Assembly (NCBI GenBank): GCA_947627955.1
Contig: CANQXZ010000009.1
Span: 1 to 40,993 of the forward strand
Length of the DNA: 40,993 nucleotides
Direction of reading: 5' to 3'
Source of the DNA: an uncultured Clostridia bacterium
Lineage (GTDB): Bacteria > Bacillota > Clostridia > Christensenellales > Borkfalkiaceae
Shown here: one piece after another, positions 15,423 through 23,918 of the stretch
How positions within the stretch are numbered: position 1 is the stretch's first letter
Layout of the letters: each line of letters begins with the position of its first letter
Position numbers and translations under genes: made by a program
Notes under the pieces: model-generated
Database searches by the model: none
Told to the model about the DNA's origin: nothing
Seen by the model: the letters and a program-made list of their open reading frames with translations, nothing else

Positions 15423-15432
15423 AGGAGTTTTT

Positions 15433-17412
15433 ATGGAAGAAAATCAGTCGGCAAGCAATGCCTTTCTCGGAACGGAAAAAGTGGGACAACTGCTTAAAAA
15501 ATTTGCGATACCCTGCGTGTTGTCGCTCATTATACAGGCGCTGTACAATATAGTGGACCAGATCTTCATAGGGCAAAGCGGATATCTCCCGCTGGGGAAC
15601 ACCGCCACCGGAATAGTTTATCCGCTTACTGTGATCGCGCTGGCTTTGGGACTGTTCATAGGCGACGGCACCGCGGCGGTAATCAGCATAAATCAAGGCA
15701 AAAACGACACGTCTTCCACCCATAAGGCAGTAGGAACGGGAATTACATTCGGGCTTTTTGCCGGAATTTTGTTAACGGCGATAAGTTTTGCATTTACGGA
15801 ACCCATACTCAAATTTTTCGGCGCGTCGGGCAGCGGGGAAATTATCCTTCCCGACGCAAAAGAATACAGCGTATTCATTTTTTCGGGCTTTGTATTTTTT
15901 ATCCTCGCATGCGTGATAAATCCCATCATACGTGCGGACGGAAGTCCGAAATACGCCATGCTCGCTATGGCGAGCGGTGCGGTGATCAACATAATTTTGG
16001 ATCCCGTGTTGCTGTATTCGGCGCATATGGGCATGAACGGAGCGGCTCTTGCTACCTTTATAGGTCAGGCGGCGACCTTTGCCATGCATATATTATATTT
16101 GTTCAAGCCGAGAAATTTCAAATTGGGACTGCAAAGTTTTATACCGAACTTTAAAATACTCTTCATGAGCCTGAAATTGGGAGTTTCGAGTTTTCTTACC
16201 CAATTTTCCATCGTCGTAATTTCCGTTTTGAACAACAATCTGTTGGTACAATACTTCCCCGAAGCCGAAAACGCGATAGGAATTTTTACCGTGGCGTTCA
16301 AAGTTTTCGGAATAGTGATAAGCATAGCCGTAGGCATAGCTTCCGGCGGTCAGCCCATATTAGGTTATAATTACGGCGCGAGAAAATACGACAGGGTTAA
16401 AGCCGCTTTCAAACTTATTCTTATATGGACGGCTGTCGTCGGAATCGTCGCCACCATACTCTTCGAGTCCTGTCCCTCGGTCTTTCTGGAAATGTTCGGC
16501 TACACCAGATCGGGCTGTTCCGACGCGGAATACGCGCTCGGCATAAATGCTTTCAGAATTTATATAGGGTTTATCTTCCTGACATGCATTATCAAGGTGG
16601 TTTCAATATTCTTCCAAGCGATAGGCATGCCCGTAAAGGCTATGCTTATAGCGCTTTTCAGAGACGTAATTTTTGTTGTGCCCTTAGCCTGTCTCTTGCC
16701 GCTCGCCTCAAAGGACGCATTCTTCTGGTCCGCGCCGATAAGCGACGTGCTGACTTTCGCCACGGCATGCGCCATGCTTATAAAAGTATTCAGACAGATT
16801 TCGTCCGACGATTGCAAAGCGGAAACCCCGAATGAGACCGCCGTTCTCCCCTCCAGACAGGGCGTTATAGTCACCATATCGCGCGAGCACGGCGCCGGCG
16901 GCATGGAGATAGGCAAAAAGCTCGCAGCTAAGATGGGCGTGCCATTTTACGACAAAGAGCTGACTTCGCTGGTCGCAAAAGAGAGCGGACTCGACAGAGA
17001 ATTCGTAGACCTCATAGAGGAAAAAACCTCCGTTTTATACAGCCTTTACCTTTCGACCGAAGCCAACAAAACGGCAGTTGCGGCGCAGGACAAGGTACTT
17101 AAAAAAATTGCCGAAAACGGCTCGTGCGTCGTGGTAGGGCGCGCCGCGGACCATGTTCTTGAAAAGTACAAACCCTATAAAGTGTTTATTTACGCCCCTC
17201 TCGAATACAGAAAGGAAAGGATTATGAAAAACTACGGTGACGGGGAGCAGACGGCGGCGGCAAATATAGAGAGGGCAGACAGACGGCGCGCAAAATTCTA
17301 CGGGAACGTATCGGGGAAAATCTGGGGAGACAAAAACAATTACAATCTTCTCATAGACAGTTCCTTGGGGATAGACAAGGCGGTGGAACAGATATTGATC
17401 GGGATCGGCTGA
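15433..17412 (+). CDS. MATE-family transporter fused to a cytidylate-kinase-like domain
   Basis: A 659-residue two-part protein. Residues 1 to about 460 are a multidrug/toxin extrusion (MATE, NorM/DinF-like) carrier with about 12 hydrophobic segments, beginning with the family-typical LLKKFAIPCVLSLIIQALYN and YNIVDQIFIG. Residues about 478-659 match the cytidylate-kinase-like family (Cytidylate_kin2): VIVTISREHGAGGMEIGKKL is its P-loop, followed by PFYDKEL, a VVVGRAADHVL strand and an RR-containing lid. Transport is by cation antiport in this family; the kinase substrate is unknown. No stop or frameshift separates the halves, and a single ATG (15433, with TAGGAG upstream) fits; an in-frame TTG at 15403 lies inside the hairpin and is unlikely. 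Flanked by terminators, it is a one-gene unit. Possible meaning: transport gated by, or coupled to, phosphorylation; this is speculation. Confidence 0.9.
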   Translation: MEENQSASNAFLGTEKVGQLLKKFAIPCVLSLIIQALYNIVDQIFIGQSGYLPLGNTATGIVYPLTVIALALGLFIGDGTAAVISINQGKNDTSSTHKAVGTGITFGLFAGILLTAISFAFTEPILKFFGASGSGEIILPDAKEYSVFIFSGFVFFILACVINPIIRADGSPKYAMLAMASGAVINIILDPVLLYSAHMGMNGAALATFIGQAATFAMHILYLFKPRNFKLGLQSFIPNFKILFMSLKLGVSSFLTQFSIVVISVLNNNLLVQYFPEAENAIGIFTVAFKVFGIVISIAVGIASGGQPILGYNYGARKYDRVKAAFKLILIWTAVVGIVATILFESCPSVFLEMFGYTRSGCSDAEYALGINAFRIYIGFIFLTCIIKVVSIFFQAIGMPVKAMLIALFRDVIFVVPLACLLPLASKDAFFWSAPISDVLTFATACAMLIKVFRQISSDDCKAETPNETAVLPSRQGVIVTISREHGAGGMEIGKKLAAKMGVPFYDKELTSLVAKESGLDREFVDLIEEKTSVLYSLYLSTEANKTAVAAQDKVLKKIAENGSCVVVGRAADHVLEKYKPYKVFIYAPLEYRKERIMKNYGDGEQTAAANIERADRRRAKFYGNVSGKIWGDKNNYNLLIDSSLGIDKAVEQILIGIG

Positions 17413-17464
17413 CATGATAAAGAAATATAAAAGCGGACCCGCGATTTGCAGCGGAAACAGTATA

Positions 17465-17498
17465 AAAAAGGACTTGCCGCAAAGGGCAAGTCCTTTTT
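17465..17498. terminator. Bidirectional terminator between MATE-kinase and rpsR
   Basis: Perfect 14-bp stem (aaaaaggacttgcc at 17465-17478, ggcaagtccttttt at 17485-17498) with a 6-nt loop. The A/T ends give a T tract in both directions, serving the convergent genes on each side. Confidence 0.92.
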
Positions 17499-17512
17499 AT
17501 ATTGCGTTATTT

Positions 17513-17812
17513 TCAGTCCGCCTTGAAGGGAAGGAGCGCCGCAACGCGCGCGCGCTTGATCGCCTTGGAGAGCTCGCGCTGGTGCTTTGCGCACGTGCCG
17601 CTCATCCTGCGGGGGAGCATTTTGCCGCTCTCGGTAACGAACTTTTTAAGACGGGCAACGTCCTTATAGTCTATTACCTCCACTTTTTCCTGGCAGAAGA
17701 GGCATACCTTTCTCTTGGGCGCCCTCTTATAGCTCTTTTTGCCTGCGGGTGCGGCTGCGGGAGCCTGTGCGCCTGCCGCCGCTTCCGTGTTCACAGTTTT
17801 ATTTTCTTCCAT
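17513..17812 (-). CDS. rpsR: 30S ribosomal protein S18
   Basis: A 99-residue small-subunit protein that binds 16S rRNA together with S6. The conserved core starts near residue 30 (KRKVCLFC, then [45 protein letters not shown]). C37, C40, C74 and H77 form the zinc-binding version of the protein. The first ~28 residues are an alanine/proline-rich extension not found in shorter S18 proteins. It is the last gene of rpsF-ssb-rpsR, 19 nt after ssb, and ends at a strong terminator. Confidence 0.97.
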   Translation of the reverse strand: MEENKTVNTEAAAGAQAPAAAPAGKKSYKRAPKRKVCLFCQEKVEVIDYKDVARLKKFVTESGKMLPRRMSGTCAKHQRELSKAIKRARVAALLPFKAD

Positions 17813-17831
17813 AACTTACTCCTTAAAATAA

Positions 17832-18251
17832 TCAGAAGGGAATGTCCCCGTCGTCGTCAAACGCCTGCAAGGAGGGCTTGGTTCCGCCCTGCGCGTTTGC
17901 GCTGTCCGCCTGCTGGCTGAGGTATTCTCCCTGTCCGCGGGGCGTCAAAAATTCCACGTCCTGCGCCACGATGTCTACCCCCGTACGGCGTACGCCCTGG
18001 CTGTCCTCGTAATTTCTCAGCTCGATGGAGCCGGAAACGGCAACCTTATTGCCCTTTTTGGCAAATCTTGCCACCGTTTCGCCTAAACCGCGCCATGCAA
18101 CGCAGTTGAAAAAGTCGGTCTTTCTGTCGCCGTCCGCGCCCGAATAGTTGCGGTTTACGGCTATGGAGAAACGGCAGATCTTGATCCCGCCCGCCGTTTC
18201 GGTGAGCTCGGGATCGCGCGTTAAATTGCCTATCAAAAATACTTTGTTCAT
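17832..18251 (-). CDS. ssb: Single-stranded DNA-binding protein
   Basis: A 139-residue SSB. It coats single-stranded DNA during replication and repair and recruits partners through its acidic tail. The OB fold covers about residues 1-105 (MNKVFLIGNLTRDPEL, FSIAVNR, DFFNCVAWRGLGE, KKGNKVAVSGSIELRNYED). A glutamine/glycine-rich linker follows, and the protein ends in DDDGDIPF, the canonical partner-binding tip. Position between rpsF and rpsR is the standard Firmicute arrangement and implies co-regulation with the two ribosomal genes. Confidence 0.98.
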   Translation of the reverse strand: MNKVFLIGNLTRDPELTETAGGIKICRFSIAVNRNYSGADGDRKTDFFNCVAWRGLGETVARFAKKGNKVAVSGSIELRNYEDSQGVRRTGVDIVAQDVEFLTPRGQGEYLSQQADSANAQGGTKPSLQAFDDDGDIPF

Positions 18252-18265
18252 ACTTTTACCTTCGT

Positions 18266-18550
18266 TTACGCCTTAACGGTTATCATTCTTCTGAGAACTT
18301 CGGCGGTAAGCCCCGCGATACGGTCTATTTCCTTTATCGCCGCGCCCTCCGCTTCGAAAGTCACAACCACGTAACAGCCGTCCGTCTTGTCGCTTATGGG
18401 ATAGGCGAGCTTTTTGGCGCCCTGCTTATCCACCGAAACGACGTTTCCGCCCAAAGACGCAATCAGGTCTTCGAACTTCTTCAACACGGCGTCCTTTGCC
18501 TCGTCAGCCAAGGCGCTGTCCGTAATGTAGAGCATCTCGTAAGTTTTCAT
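18266..18550 (-). CDS. rpsF: 30S ribosomal protein S6
   Basis: A 94-residue S6 protein that pairs with S18 on the small subunit platform. Typical opening MKTYEMLYITDSAL and the KLAYPISDKTDGCYVVVTFEA segment are present. The frame extends 11 codons further upstream, but the ATG at 18550 has a GGGAGGTG ribosome site and starts exactly where the family starts. First gene of the operon; the leader contains a hairpin likely to be the S6:S18 autoregulatory site. Confidence 0.96.
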   Translation of the reverse strand: MKTYEMLYITDSALADEAKDAVLKKFEDLIASLGGNVVSVDKQGAKKLAYPISDKTDGCYVVVTFEAEGAAIKEIDRIAGLTAEVLRRMITVKA

Positions 18551-18574
18551 AATTTCACCTCCCGGTCTTGATCG

Positions 18575-18594
18575 GCATACCACCTGCGGTATGC
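18575..18594 (-). promoter_or_regulatory. Probable S6:S18 autoregulatory leader hairpin
   Basis: On the minus strand the rpsF leader forms GCATACC-GCAGGT-GGTATGC, a 7-bp stem with a 6-nt loop, ending 25 nt before the ATG. The ATACCG...GGTGG content resembles the AUACCGGUGGCG region of 16S rRNA bound by S6 and S18, and S6:S18-responsive leaders of this general kind are known in many bacteria. A second small stem (gcgga/tccgc) precedes it. Confidence 0.6.
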
Positions 18595-18624
18595 AAGGTT
18601 TATGCGGAAAAATCCGCGTATTAA

Positions 18625-18653
18625 ATACTACATTATTTTTTTTGCGTTGTCAA
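18625..18653 (-). promoter_or_regulatory. Promoter of rpsF-ssb-rpsR
   Basis: Minus strand TTGACA (18648-18653), 17-nt spacer, TAGTAT (18625-18630). An imperfect palindrome (accgtt/aacggt, 18653-18669) abuts the -35 box. Confidence 0.8.
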
Positions 18654-18681
18654 CCGTTTTCCGAACGGTAATTTATTTTAA

Positions 18682-21600
18682 TTAACCGCCGAAACCGGGG
18701 ACCGAGCTCGCCAAGCTCGCAAGTTCCACCAATTTGGACAGCGCGTCGGTAAGGGGCAGATCGCCGAGCTTTGTACTGCTTTCCTTGTCGACAACTATAT
18801 CGAGGTCGTCATTTTTAAAGTCGAATATCCCCGCGTCGTCGAGATCTCTCAACGTAGAACTTTTGAGGGTATCCGAAACCTTGGTTATGCTCGCGCCTAT
18901 GTTGTTCATTCCCAAAACGAACTCGTTGGCGGCTACGCCGTCGGAATTTTCGGTGAGGAGCAATCTCCACACGGACTGGGGCGCGCCGTAAGTATAATAT
19001 CCGTCACCGGGATAGGCTTCGAGCTTGCCGCGCTCGTCCTTATCGTTTTCGGGATGGGGGTCGGGCGTGAGCTTTAAAACGCCGTCTTCCATTGTGTAGT
19101 AGATATATGCCTTGCTGAACACTATTTGACCTTCGCCCGCACTGCTTTCAACTACCGTGTAGAGCTTGGCTTCTATCTCAATGGGCTCGGTGCCCTCGTC
19201 CGCCTGTCCGTCGCTATTTTTATCAACGATTTGAAGCTGTTTATAGACTTCCTCGTAGTACAGCTCGTTTATCGTGAGCTCGCCTATCCTGTCGCTCAGC
19301 CCGTTTATGGTGGAACTCTTTATGGCGGAGAGAATGATATTGTCGTCGGCGATAGTTATGATCTCCCCGAGGGGAAGGTCTTCCATCAGCCCCGAAATGC
19401 GGCCGTTTATCTTGTTTATCGTGGTGCCCTCTATGCGGTTGTCGGCGATGTAGGAATCGTCGCTGTAAATGCCCTCTATCACCTGCTCGGGATCGCCGTT
19501 TTTGCCCGCGACGATATTCAGATATACCGTGCCCCTGTCTTTCAGCGTAGCCGTTTTGGCGTCTTTATTTATACCCGTTATCCCGAATGCGAGATACGCC
19601 ATGAGGTTGCTCGAAGCGTCCACCTCTATCACGTCGGTGAGTTCGAGGGTATCTATCGCCTTGCTCACCTCGGAAACGGTGTATTCGCCGAGCTTACTCA
19701 TTAGCTTGTCGCCGGGCTCTATGTCCATTATGTCCTTAATTTTCAGGGTCGTGGTTATGCCGTTTATCCGCTTGCTTATGCCGTTGACGGTGGTGCCCTC
19801 CACGGGAGCTGTACGCGCGTCGTCGCTGTATACCCCTTCTATCAGCTTTTTGCCCTCTGCATCCGTCTTGAATTTGAGGTATACCTTGGTTTTTTCGAGC
19901 ATGGCTTCTCCGGCGTCCGCCGTGGTCTCCTCGACGTCGGTTATGCCGTAGGCGAGATACGCCATGAGCGCGCTGTCGGCTTCTATATCGATTATGTCGG
20001 CTATTTCGAGGGTATTTATCGCCTCGCTCACCTTGGAAACGGTGTATTCGCCGAGCTTACTCATTAGCTTGTCGTCGGGAGATATTTCGATTATGTCCTT
20101 TATCTTCAGATCGCGGGTTATTCCGTCCACCCTCTTGCCGACTTCGCTTACGAGAGTGCCCGTGACCTCTTTTTCGCCGCCGTCGTCGTAAGTAACTTTT
20201 ATTATGTTACCCTCGCCGTCGAGCTCTATCGTGCAATCGTGTTCTTTGCCATCCGCGTCCTTATATTTGGCGGCTTTCTGCTCCTTGTCGACGTTGGTTA
20301 TGCCGTAGCCGAGGTATGCCATTATCTTGTTGTCGGCTGAGATATCCATGACGTCGGATATGACGAGGTCTTCCATTATCGTGTCCACGTCGTCGAGGGT
20401 CTTTTCGCCGATCTTCTTCATGAGCTTATTCGTCGTGTCGAAGTTGGGCACAAGGTCCTTTATCTTGACCTTTTTGGTCATGTCGTCCACCTTGCCGCTT
20501 ATGTCGTTAATGCCCGTGGCGGGAACGGGGCTCTCGTGGAGCGCGTCGTAATATACGCCCGTTATCAGCTTTTTGGTCTCTCCCCCGTCGGCTTTCTCCT
20601 CTACGGTGAGGAACACCTGTGCACCGTCGAGCATCGCCGTGCCCGCGTCGGCGTCTATCTCCGTTATGCCGTAGGCGAGATATGCTACGAGCGAATTGTC
20701 CGCCGCCACGTCGAGCACGTCGGAGACGACTATATCGTTGATGACCTCCCCCACGTCGTTTATGGTGCGGTCGCCTATCTTTGCCATCAGCTTGTTGCTC
20801 TCGTCTATGTTGACGAGGTCTTTTATTTTAAGCGTGCCCGTTATCCCGTCTATCCTGTCGTTTATGCCGTCCAAGCCCACGGCGGGGATATTTTTTTCCG
20901 TGACGGTGTTGTAGACGGAGGCTATATTCCCCTCGCTGTCCAAAGTGACGGTGCAGGGGTCGTCGCCCGATTTTGCCGTCCACTGACCGTCCTCCTCCGC
21001 AAGGTCGGTTATGCCGTAGGCGAGGTAGGTTATTATCTTGTTGTCGGGCTTTACGTCCACGAACACGGAGAGGTCCACGGAGTTTATAACGTCCGTTATC
21101 CCGTCCACGGTGACGCCTTTGAGCTCGTTGCCCTCCATGTCGTATATAGCCTGTATCCTGTTGTCCGTTATCTCCACGCGGACGGGTATATCGCCGTCAT
21201 CGCCTATCTTGTAGGTCGCGCTGTACAGCCCGTCCCCGTCAGGCTCGGAGGAGATCCCCGTCAGCCCGTACGCGAGGAATGCGAGCATGTCGTCCTTAAA
21301 GGGATCGATATCGACGAGCACGCCTATTTCCAGCGCGGCTATCTTGGAGTTCAGATCGAGTTTCCCCGACATCAAGCTGCCGAGCGTGACGCCTTCAAGC
21401 AGGGCGTCTATGAGGGTGGTGTCGCCCTCGGCGCCGACTGCCGAAATGATATCCGTTAAGAACATGTTGTTGAAAGCGCCGTCTTCGTTCTTTATAAACG
21501 AGCCCAATGTTATCGGGTTGGTGTATATCTTCTCGTCGTTGCCGTCCTTATAGTAGTTGCCCGAGGACTGCGCATACTCCGCGTTGTAGATCGTGTACTC

Positions 21601-22356
21601 GTCGGTGGTGGCTACATAGCCGGAGCCGCTCTTCTGCGCGGCGTAGTATGAGCCGCCGTCCTCGAAGAAGTACACGCGGAACTGCTGTTCGTCCACGGGG
21701 TCTGTCAAAACGTACTTTTCGAGCGCCTCGGGCAGGGGCGTTTCGTCCCCCGTTCTCCTGTACGCGCCCGACTGCGTGAACACGTCGTACGAAAGGGGCT
21801 TTTTGCCTCCCGGCGCCTCCACATAGCTCGCCTCCACGCCGCAGAGCAGAATTTCGAGTATCTTGTTGTTCTCGGTGCCGGCGAACTTCTCAATGAGCCC
21901 CGCGGGGCGTATGTCGTAGATCTTATCCACCATGTATTTCCCGAGATCGGAAAATGTAGTTTCGCGGACCTCATCCATGTCGAGTTCCACATATTCCGAA
22001 AGGGCGGAATACACCTGATCAACGAGCCCGCGGGAGGCGGGAATGAGGTCGTCGACCTGTTTTAAGGTGATATTCCCGTAATCGGCAGCCATGGCGTATA
22101 TCTTGCCTATAAGGTCGAGCAGGTTCTGAACGCCGCCCGCGTCCGTATCGGTGTTGACTATCTTGTTTCTGCCCTCTTCGTCCTTGCTGTTGTCCACGCC
22201 CGCGAGTTTAAGCACCTCGTCGAGGTTATATGTAAGCGCAAAATAGCCTGCGCCCGCAATGGCGCCGATGGTGAGTATTATTCCGAGCAATATGCCGAGA
22301 AACAGCGCAAGAAAGGAAAACCCTTTCTTCCTTGTAACCGTTTTATTTCCTTTCAT
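18682..22356 (-). CDS. Membrane-anchored protein with tandem ~121-residue repeats (1224 aa), function unknown
   Basis: I do not recognise this family. A basic N-terminus (MKGNKTVTRKKG) is followed by one hydrophobic helix (about 14-43); the remainder is acidic and presumably extracellular. A non-repeated region (about 45-330) precedes six copies of a unit marked by YLAYGIT or a close variant near residues 362, 447, 560, 683, 801 and 922. The full unit runs: LKIKDIxxIxPDDKLMSKLGEYTVSxV, a helix ending in DIIDI, the YLAYGITDV strand, a VYLxF strand, then EGVYSDDxxxxPVEGT and a VNGISKRINGIT helix. Copies five and six share 40 identical bases (20035-20074 and 19672-19711, 363 apart), which points to recent duplication. 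The C-terminal ~250 residues differ. A stalk or scaffold role is a guess. It has its own promoter. Confidence 0.85.
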   Translation of the reverse strand: MKGNKTVTRKKGFSFLALFLGILLGIILTIGAIAGAGYFALTYNLDEVLKLAGVDNSKDEEGRNKIVNTDTDAGGVQNLLDLIGKIYAMAADYGNITLKQVDDLIPASRGLVDQVYSALSEYVELDMDEVRETTFSDLGKYMVDKIYDIRPAGLIEKFAGTENNKILEILLCGVEASYVEAPGGKKPLSYDVFTQSGAYRRTGDETPLPEALEKYVLTDPVDEQQFRVYFFEDGGSYYAAQKSGSGYVATTDEYTIYNAEYAQSSGNYYKDGNDEKIYTNPITLGSFIKNEDGAFNNMFLTDIISAVGAEGDTTLIDALLEGVTLGSLMSGKLDLNSKIAALEIGVLVDIDPFKDDMLAFLAYGLTGISSEPDGDGLYSATYKIGDDGDIPVRVEITDNRIQAIYDMEGNELKGVTVDGITDVINSVDLSVFVDVKPDNKIITYLAYGITDLAEEDGQWTAKSGDDPCTVTLDSEGNIASVYNTVTEKNIPAVGLDGINDRIDGITGTLKIKDLVNIDESNKLMAKIGDRTINDVGEVINDIVVSDVLDVAADNSLVAYLAYGITEIDADAGTAMLDGAQVFLTVEEKADGGETKKLITGVYYDALHESPVPATGINDISGKVDDMTKKVKIKDLVPNFDTTNKLMKKIGEKTLDDVDTIMEDLVISDVMDISADNKIMAYLGYGITNVDKEQKAAKYKDADGKEHDCTIELDGEGNIIKVTYDDGGEKEVTGTLVSEVGKRVDGITRDLKIKDIIEISPDDKLMSKLGEYTVSKVSEAINTLEIADIIDIEADSALMAYLAYGITDVEETTADAGEAMLEKTKVYLKFKTDAEGKKLIEGVYSDDARTAPVEGTTVNGISKRINGITTTLKIKDIMDIEPGDKLMSKLGEYTVSEVSKAIDTLELTDVIEVDASSNLMAYLAFGITGINKDAKTATLKDRGTVYLNIVAGKNGDPEQVIEGIYSDDSYIADNRIEGTTINKINGRISGLMEDLPLGEIITIADDNIILSAIKSSTINGLSDRIGELTINELYYEEVYKQLQIVDKNSDGQADEGTEPIEIEAKLYTVVESSAGEGQIVFSKAYIYYTMEDGVLKLTPDPHPENDKDERGKLEAYPGDGYYTYGAPQSVWRLLLTENSDGVAANEFVLGMNNIGASITKVSDTLKSSTLRDLDDAGIFDFKNDDLDIVVDKESSTKLGDLPLTDALSKLVELASLASSVPGFGG

Positions 22357-22385
22357 AATTGTCTCCGTTATTATCTACAAACACT

Positions 22386-22414
22386 ATTATATATCGTGTG
22401 CGCGCGAAAAGCAA
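22386..22414 (-). promoter_or_regulatory. Promoter of the 1224-aa repeat-protein gene
   Basis: Minus strand TTGCTT (22409-22414), 17-nt spacer, TATAAT (22386-22391). The leader is about 25 nt and includes an ACGGAG ribosome site. Confidence 0.72.
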
Positions 22415-22431
22415 CATAAATTGAGCCGTTT

Positions 22432-23793
22432 TTATTTTTGTACGGCGCGCGGAAGGTACACTTTCCGCGCCCGTGCGAGGAGTTCTTCCTCCAGGTTCCG
22501 CGCCGCGCCCACACAGCAATCTTCAAGCAGCGCGCCGAGGGTCTTGCCCACCGTTTCGGGCGGAAAACCGAGTTCAAGGAGCGCGCCGCCCCTGATTTTC
22601 AGCTCTTTGAGCGAAAAGGGGACCCCCTCCGCCTTCATCTTGCCGTAAATGGCTCTGAATTTTATCACGGCAGGCGCCGTTGACAGATCGTCCTTGCAAG
22701 CCGAATAGTCCGCCTGCTTTAAAGCGAGTATCTCTCCGAAAATATCCGCGTTCGCGAGGATGAACTTCCGCACCTTGTTCTCCCGCGCGTCCCCGCGCAG
22801 ATCGTACATGTGGGTCGCCACGAGCCGAACGGTTTCGACTGTCCTCTTTTTGGAAAATTTCAGCCTCGAAAGAATTTCTTCCGCGATGCGCGCCCCCTCT
22901 TCCCCGTGACATGCAAACGCGCCGCGCGTACGCATGCAGTAGGGTTTGCCCACGTCGTGGAGGAGGGCGGCGAGCCGTATCCGCCGCGGGGCGTACAGCG
23001 CGCACCTCAGGGAGTGTTCAAGCACGTCGTGGGAGTGAAAATCTTCGCGCTGCGCCATTCCCCTGCCCGCCGTAAGCTCGGGCATTATCCTGTCGAGCAC
23101 AAGAGTTTCATCCAGAATTTCAAGACCTTCATAGTGCCCGCCCTCAACGCCGTAACGCGCGTCGGCTTCCAGAATGAGGTCGAGTTCCGCCGCTATCCTC
23201 TCGGGGGAGACGTCCGAAATGAGCTCCGCGTTCTCCCGCGCGGCTGAAAGAGTATCCTCTGTGGGCTTGAAGCCCGTCTGCCCCGCTATCCGCGCGAGCC
23301 GCATGAGCCGCAACCCGTCCTCGCCGAACACCTTGCGGGGATCGGCGACGGCGGAGAGCCGCCTTGCCCCTATGTCGGCTGCGCCGCCGAGGGGGTCGAC
23401 GAATTTTTCGCCCTTTATGTCGTAGTAGACGGCGTTGCACCTGAAATCGCGGCGGCGGGCGTCGAGCGCAATGTCGCATGTGAAGCACGTCTTCTCGGGC
23501 GAATGCTCCCCGCGCACGTATTCGTCCGTGCGGAAAGAGGCGTATTCATAGCTCTCTTCGCCGAGGGAGATCTTAACGGTGCCCGTGTGCGCGTAGACGG
23601 CGTCCACCGAGAACCCGCACTCCGCGGCGCGGGCGGCAAAGTCCTCAGCCGCAGCGGGCGCGCAGATATCCGTATCCGCGGCAACGCACGAAAGCCCCGC
23701 CAGAAAGTCGCGCACCCTGCCCCCCACCACGTAAAGGGGATAAGGGCAGGCGGCGGCGAGCCGTTTGAGATTTTCGCCAAGCGTTTTTGTCAT
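22432..23793 (-). CDS. cca: CCA tRNA nucleotidyltransferase with HD domain
   Basis: A 453-residue class II poly(A) polymerase/CCA-adding family enzyme that builds or repairs the 3' CCA of tRNAs. The nucleotidyltransferase head shows VVGGRVRDFLAG and the metal-binding DTD of AADTDICAP, then RRDFRCNAVYYD and DPLGGAADIGARRL, and the base-recognition segment EDGLRLMRLARIAGQ. A metal-dependent HD phosphohydrolase domain follows (HSHDVLEHSL, AALLHDVGKP). Length is normal for the HD-containing bacterial group. It has a good GGAGGTG ribosome site and a divergent promoter shared with dagK. Both tRNAs in this window already encode CCA, so repair may be the main role. Confidence 0.95.
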   Translation of the reverse strand: MTKTLGENLKRLAAACPYPLYVVGGRVRDFLAGLSCVAADTDICAPAAAEDFAARAAECGFSVDAVYAHTGTVKISLGEESYEYASFRTDEYVRGEHSPEKTCFTCDIALDARRRDFRCNAVYYDIKGEKFVDPLGGAADIGARRLSAVADPRKVFGEDGLRLMRLARIAGQTGFKPTEDTLSAARENAELISDVSPERIAAELDLILEADARYGVEGGHYEGLEILDETLVLDRIMPELTAGRGMAQREDFHSHDVLEHSLRCALYAPRRIRLAALLHDVGKPYCMRTRGAFACHGEEGARIAEEILSRLKFSKKRTVETVRLVATHMYDLRGDARENKVRKFILANADIFGEILALKQADYSACKDDLSTAPAVIKFRAIYGKMKAEGVPFSLKELKIRGGALLELGFPPETVGKTLGALLEDCCVGAARNLEEELLARARKVYLPRAVQK

Positions 23794-23819
23794 CTGTTGA
23801 CACCTCCGCGCACAAAACT

Positions 23820-23848
23820 ATTATAACAACTTTTTAATTTGTTTGCAA
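23820..23848 (-). promoter_or_regulatory. Promoter of cca, sharing its -35 box with dagK
   Basis: Minus strand TTGCAA (23843-23848), 17-nt spacer, TATAAT (23820-23825). The self-complementary -35 hexamer is the same one used on the plus strand. Confidence 0.8.
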
Positions 23849-23871
23849 TTTAATTCGTTATGTTATATAAT
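23843..23871 (+). promoter_or_regulatory. Promoter of dagK and the SpoIIE-type phosphatase
   Basis: Plus strand TTGCAA (23843-23848), 17-nt spacer, TATAAT (23866-23871). Leader of about 40 nt to the ATG at 23919; the ribosome site is GGAAAAG. Confidence 0.8.
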
Positions 23872-23918
23872 ATTTAAAAATCCAAATAATTACATCGCTT
23901 TTACGCGCCGGAAAAGAT

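Noticed and set aside
15403-15432. TTG start for the MATE-kinase gene adding ten residues
   Set aside because: The codon lies in the terminator stem and the added residues read through its T tract; ATG at 15433 has a proper ribosome site.
15354-15432. A known riboswitch (preQ1, guanidine-II type) in the MATE-kinase leader
   Set aside because: The leader is too short or lacks the conserved loops of those classes; only the terminator hairpin is clear.
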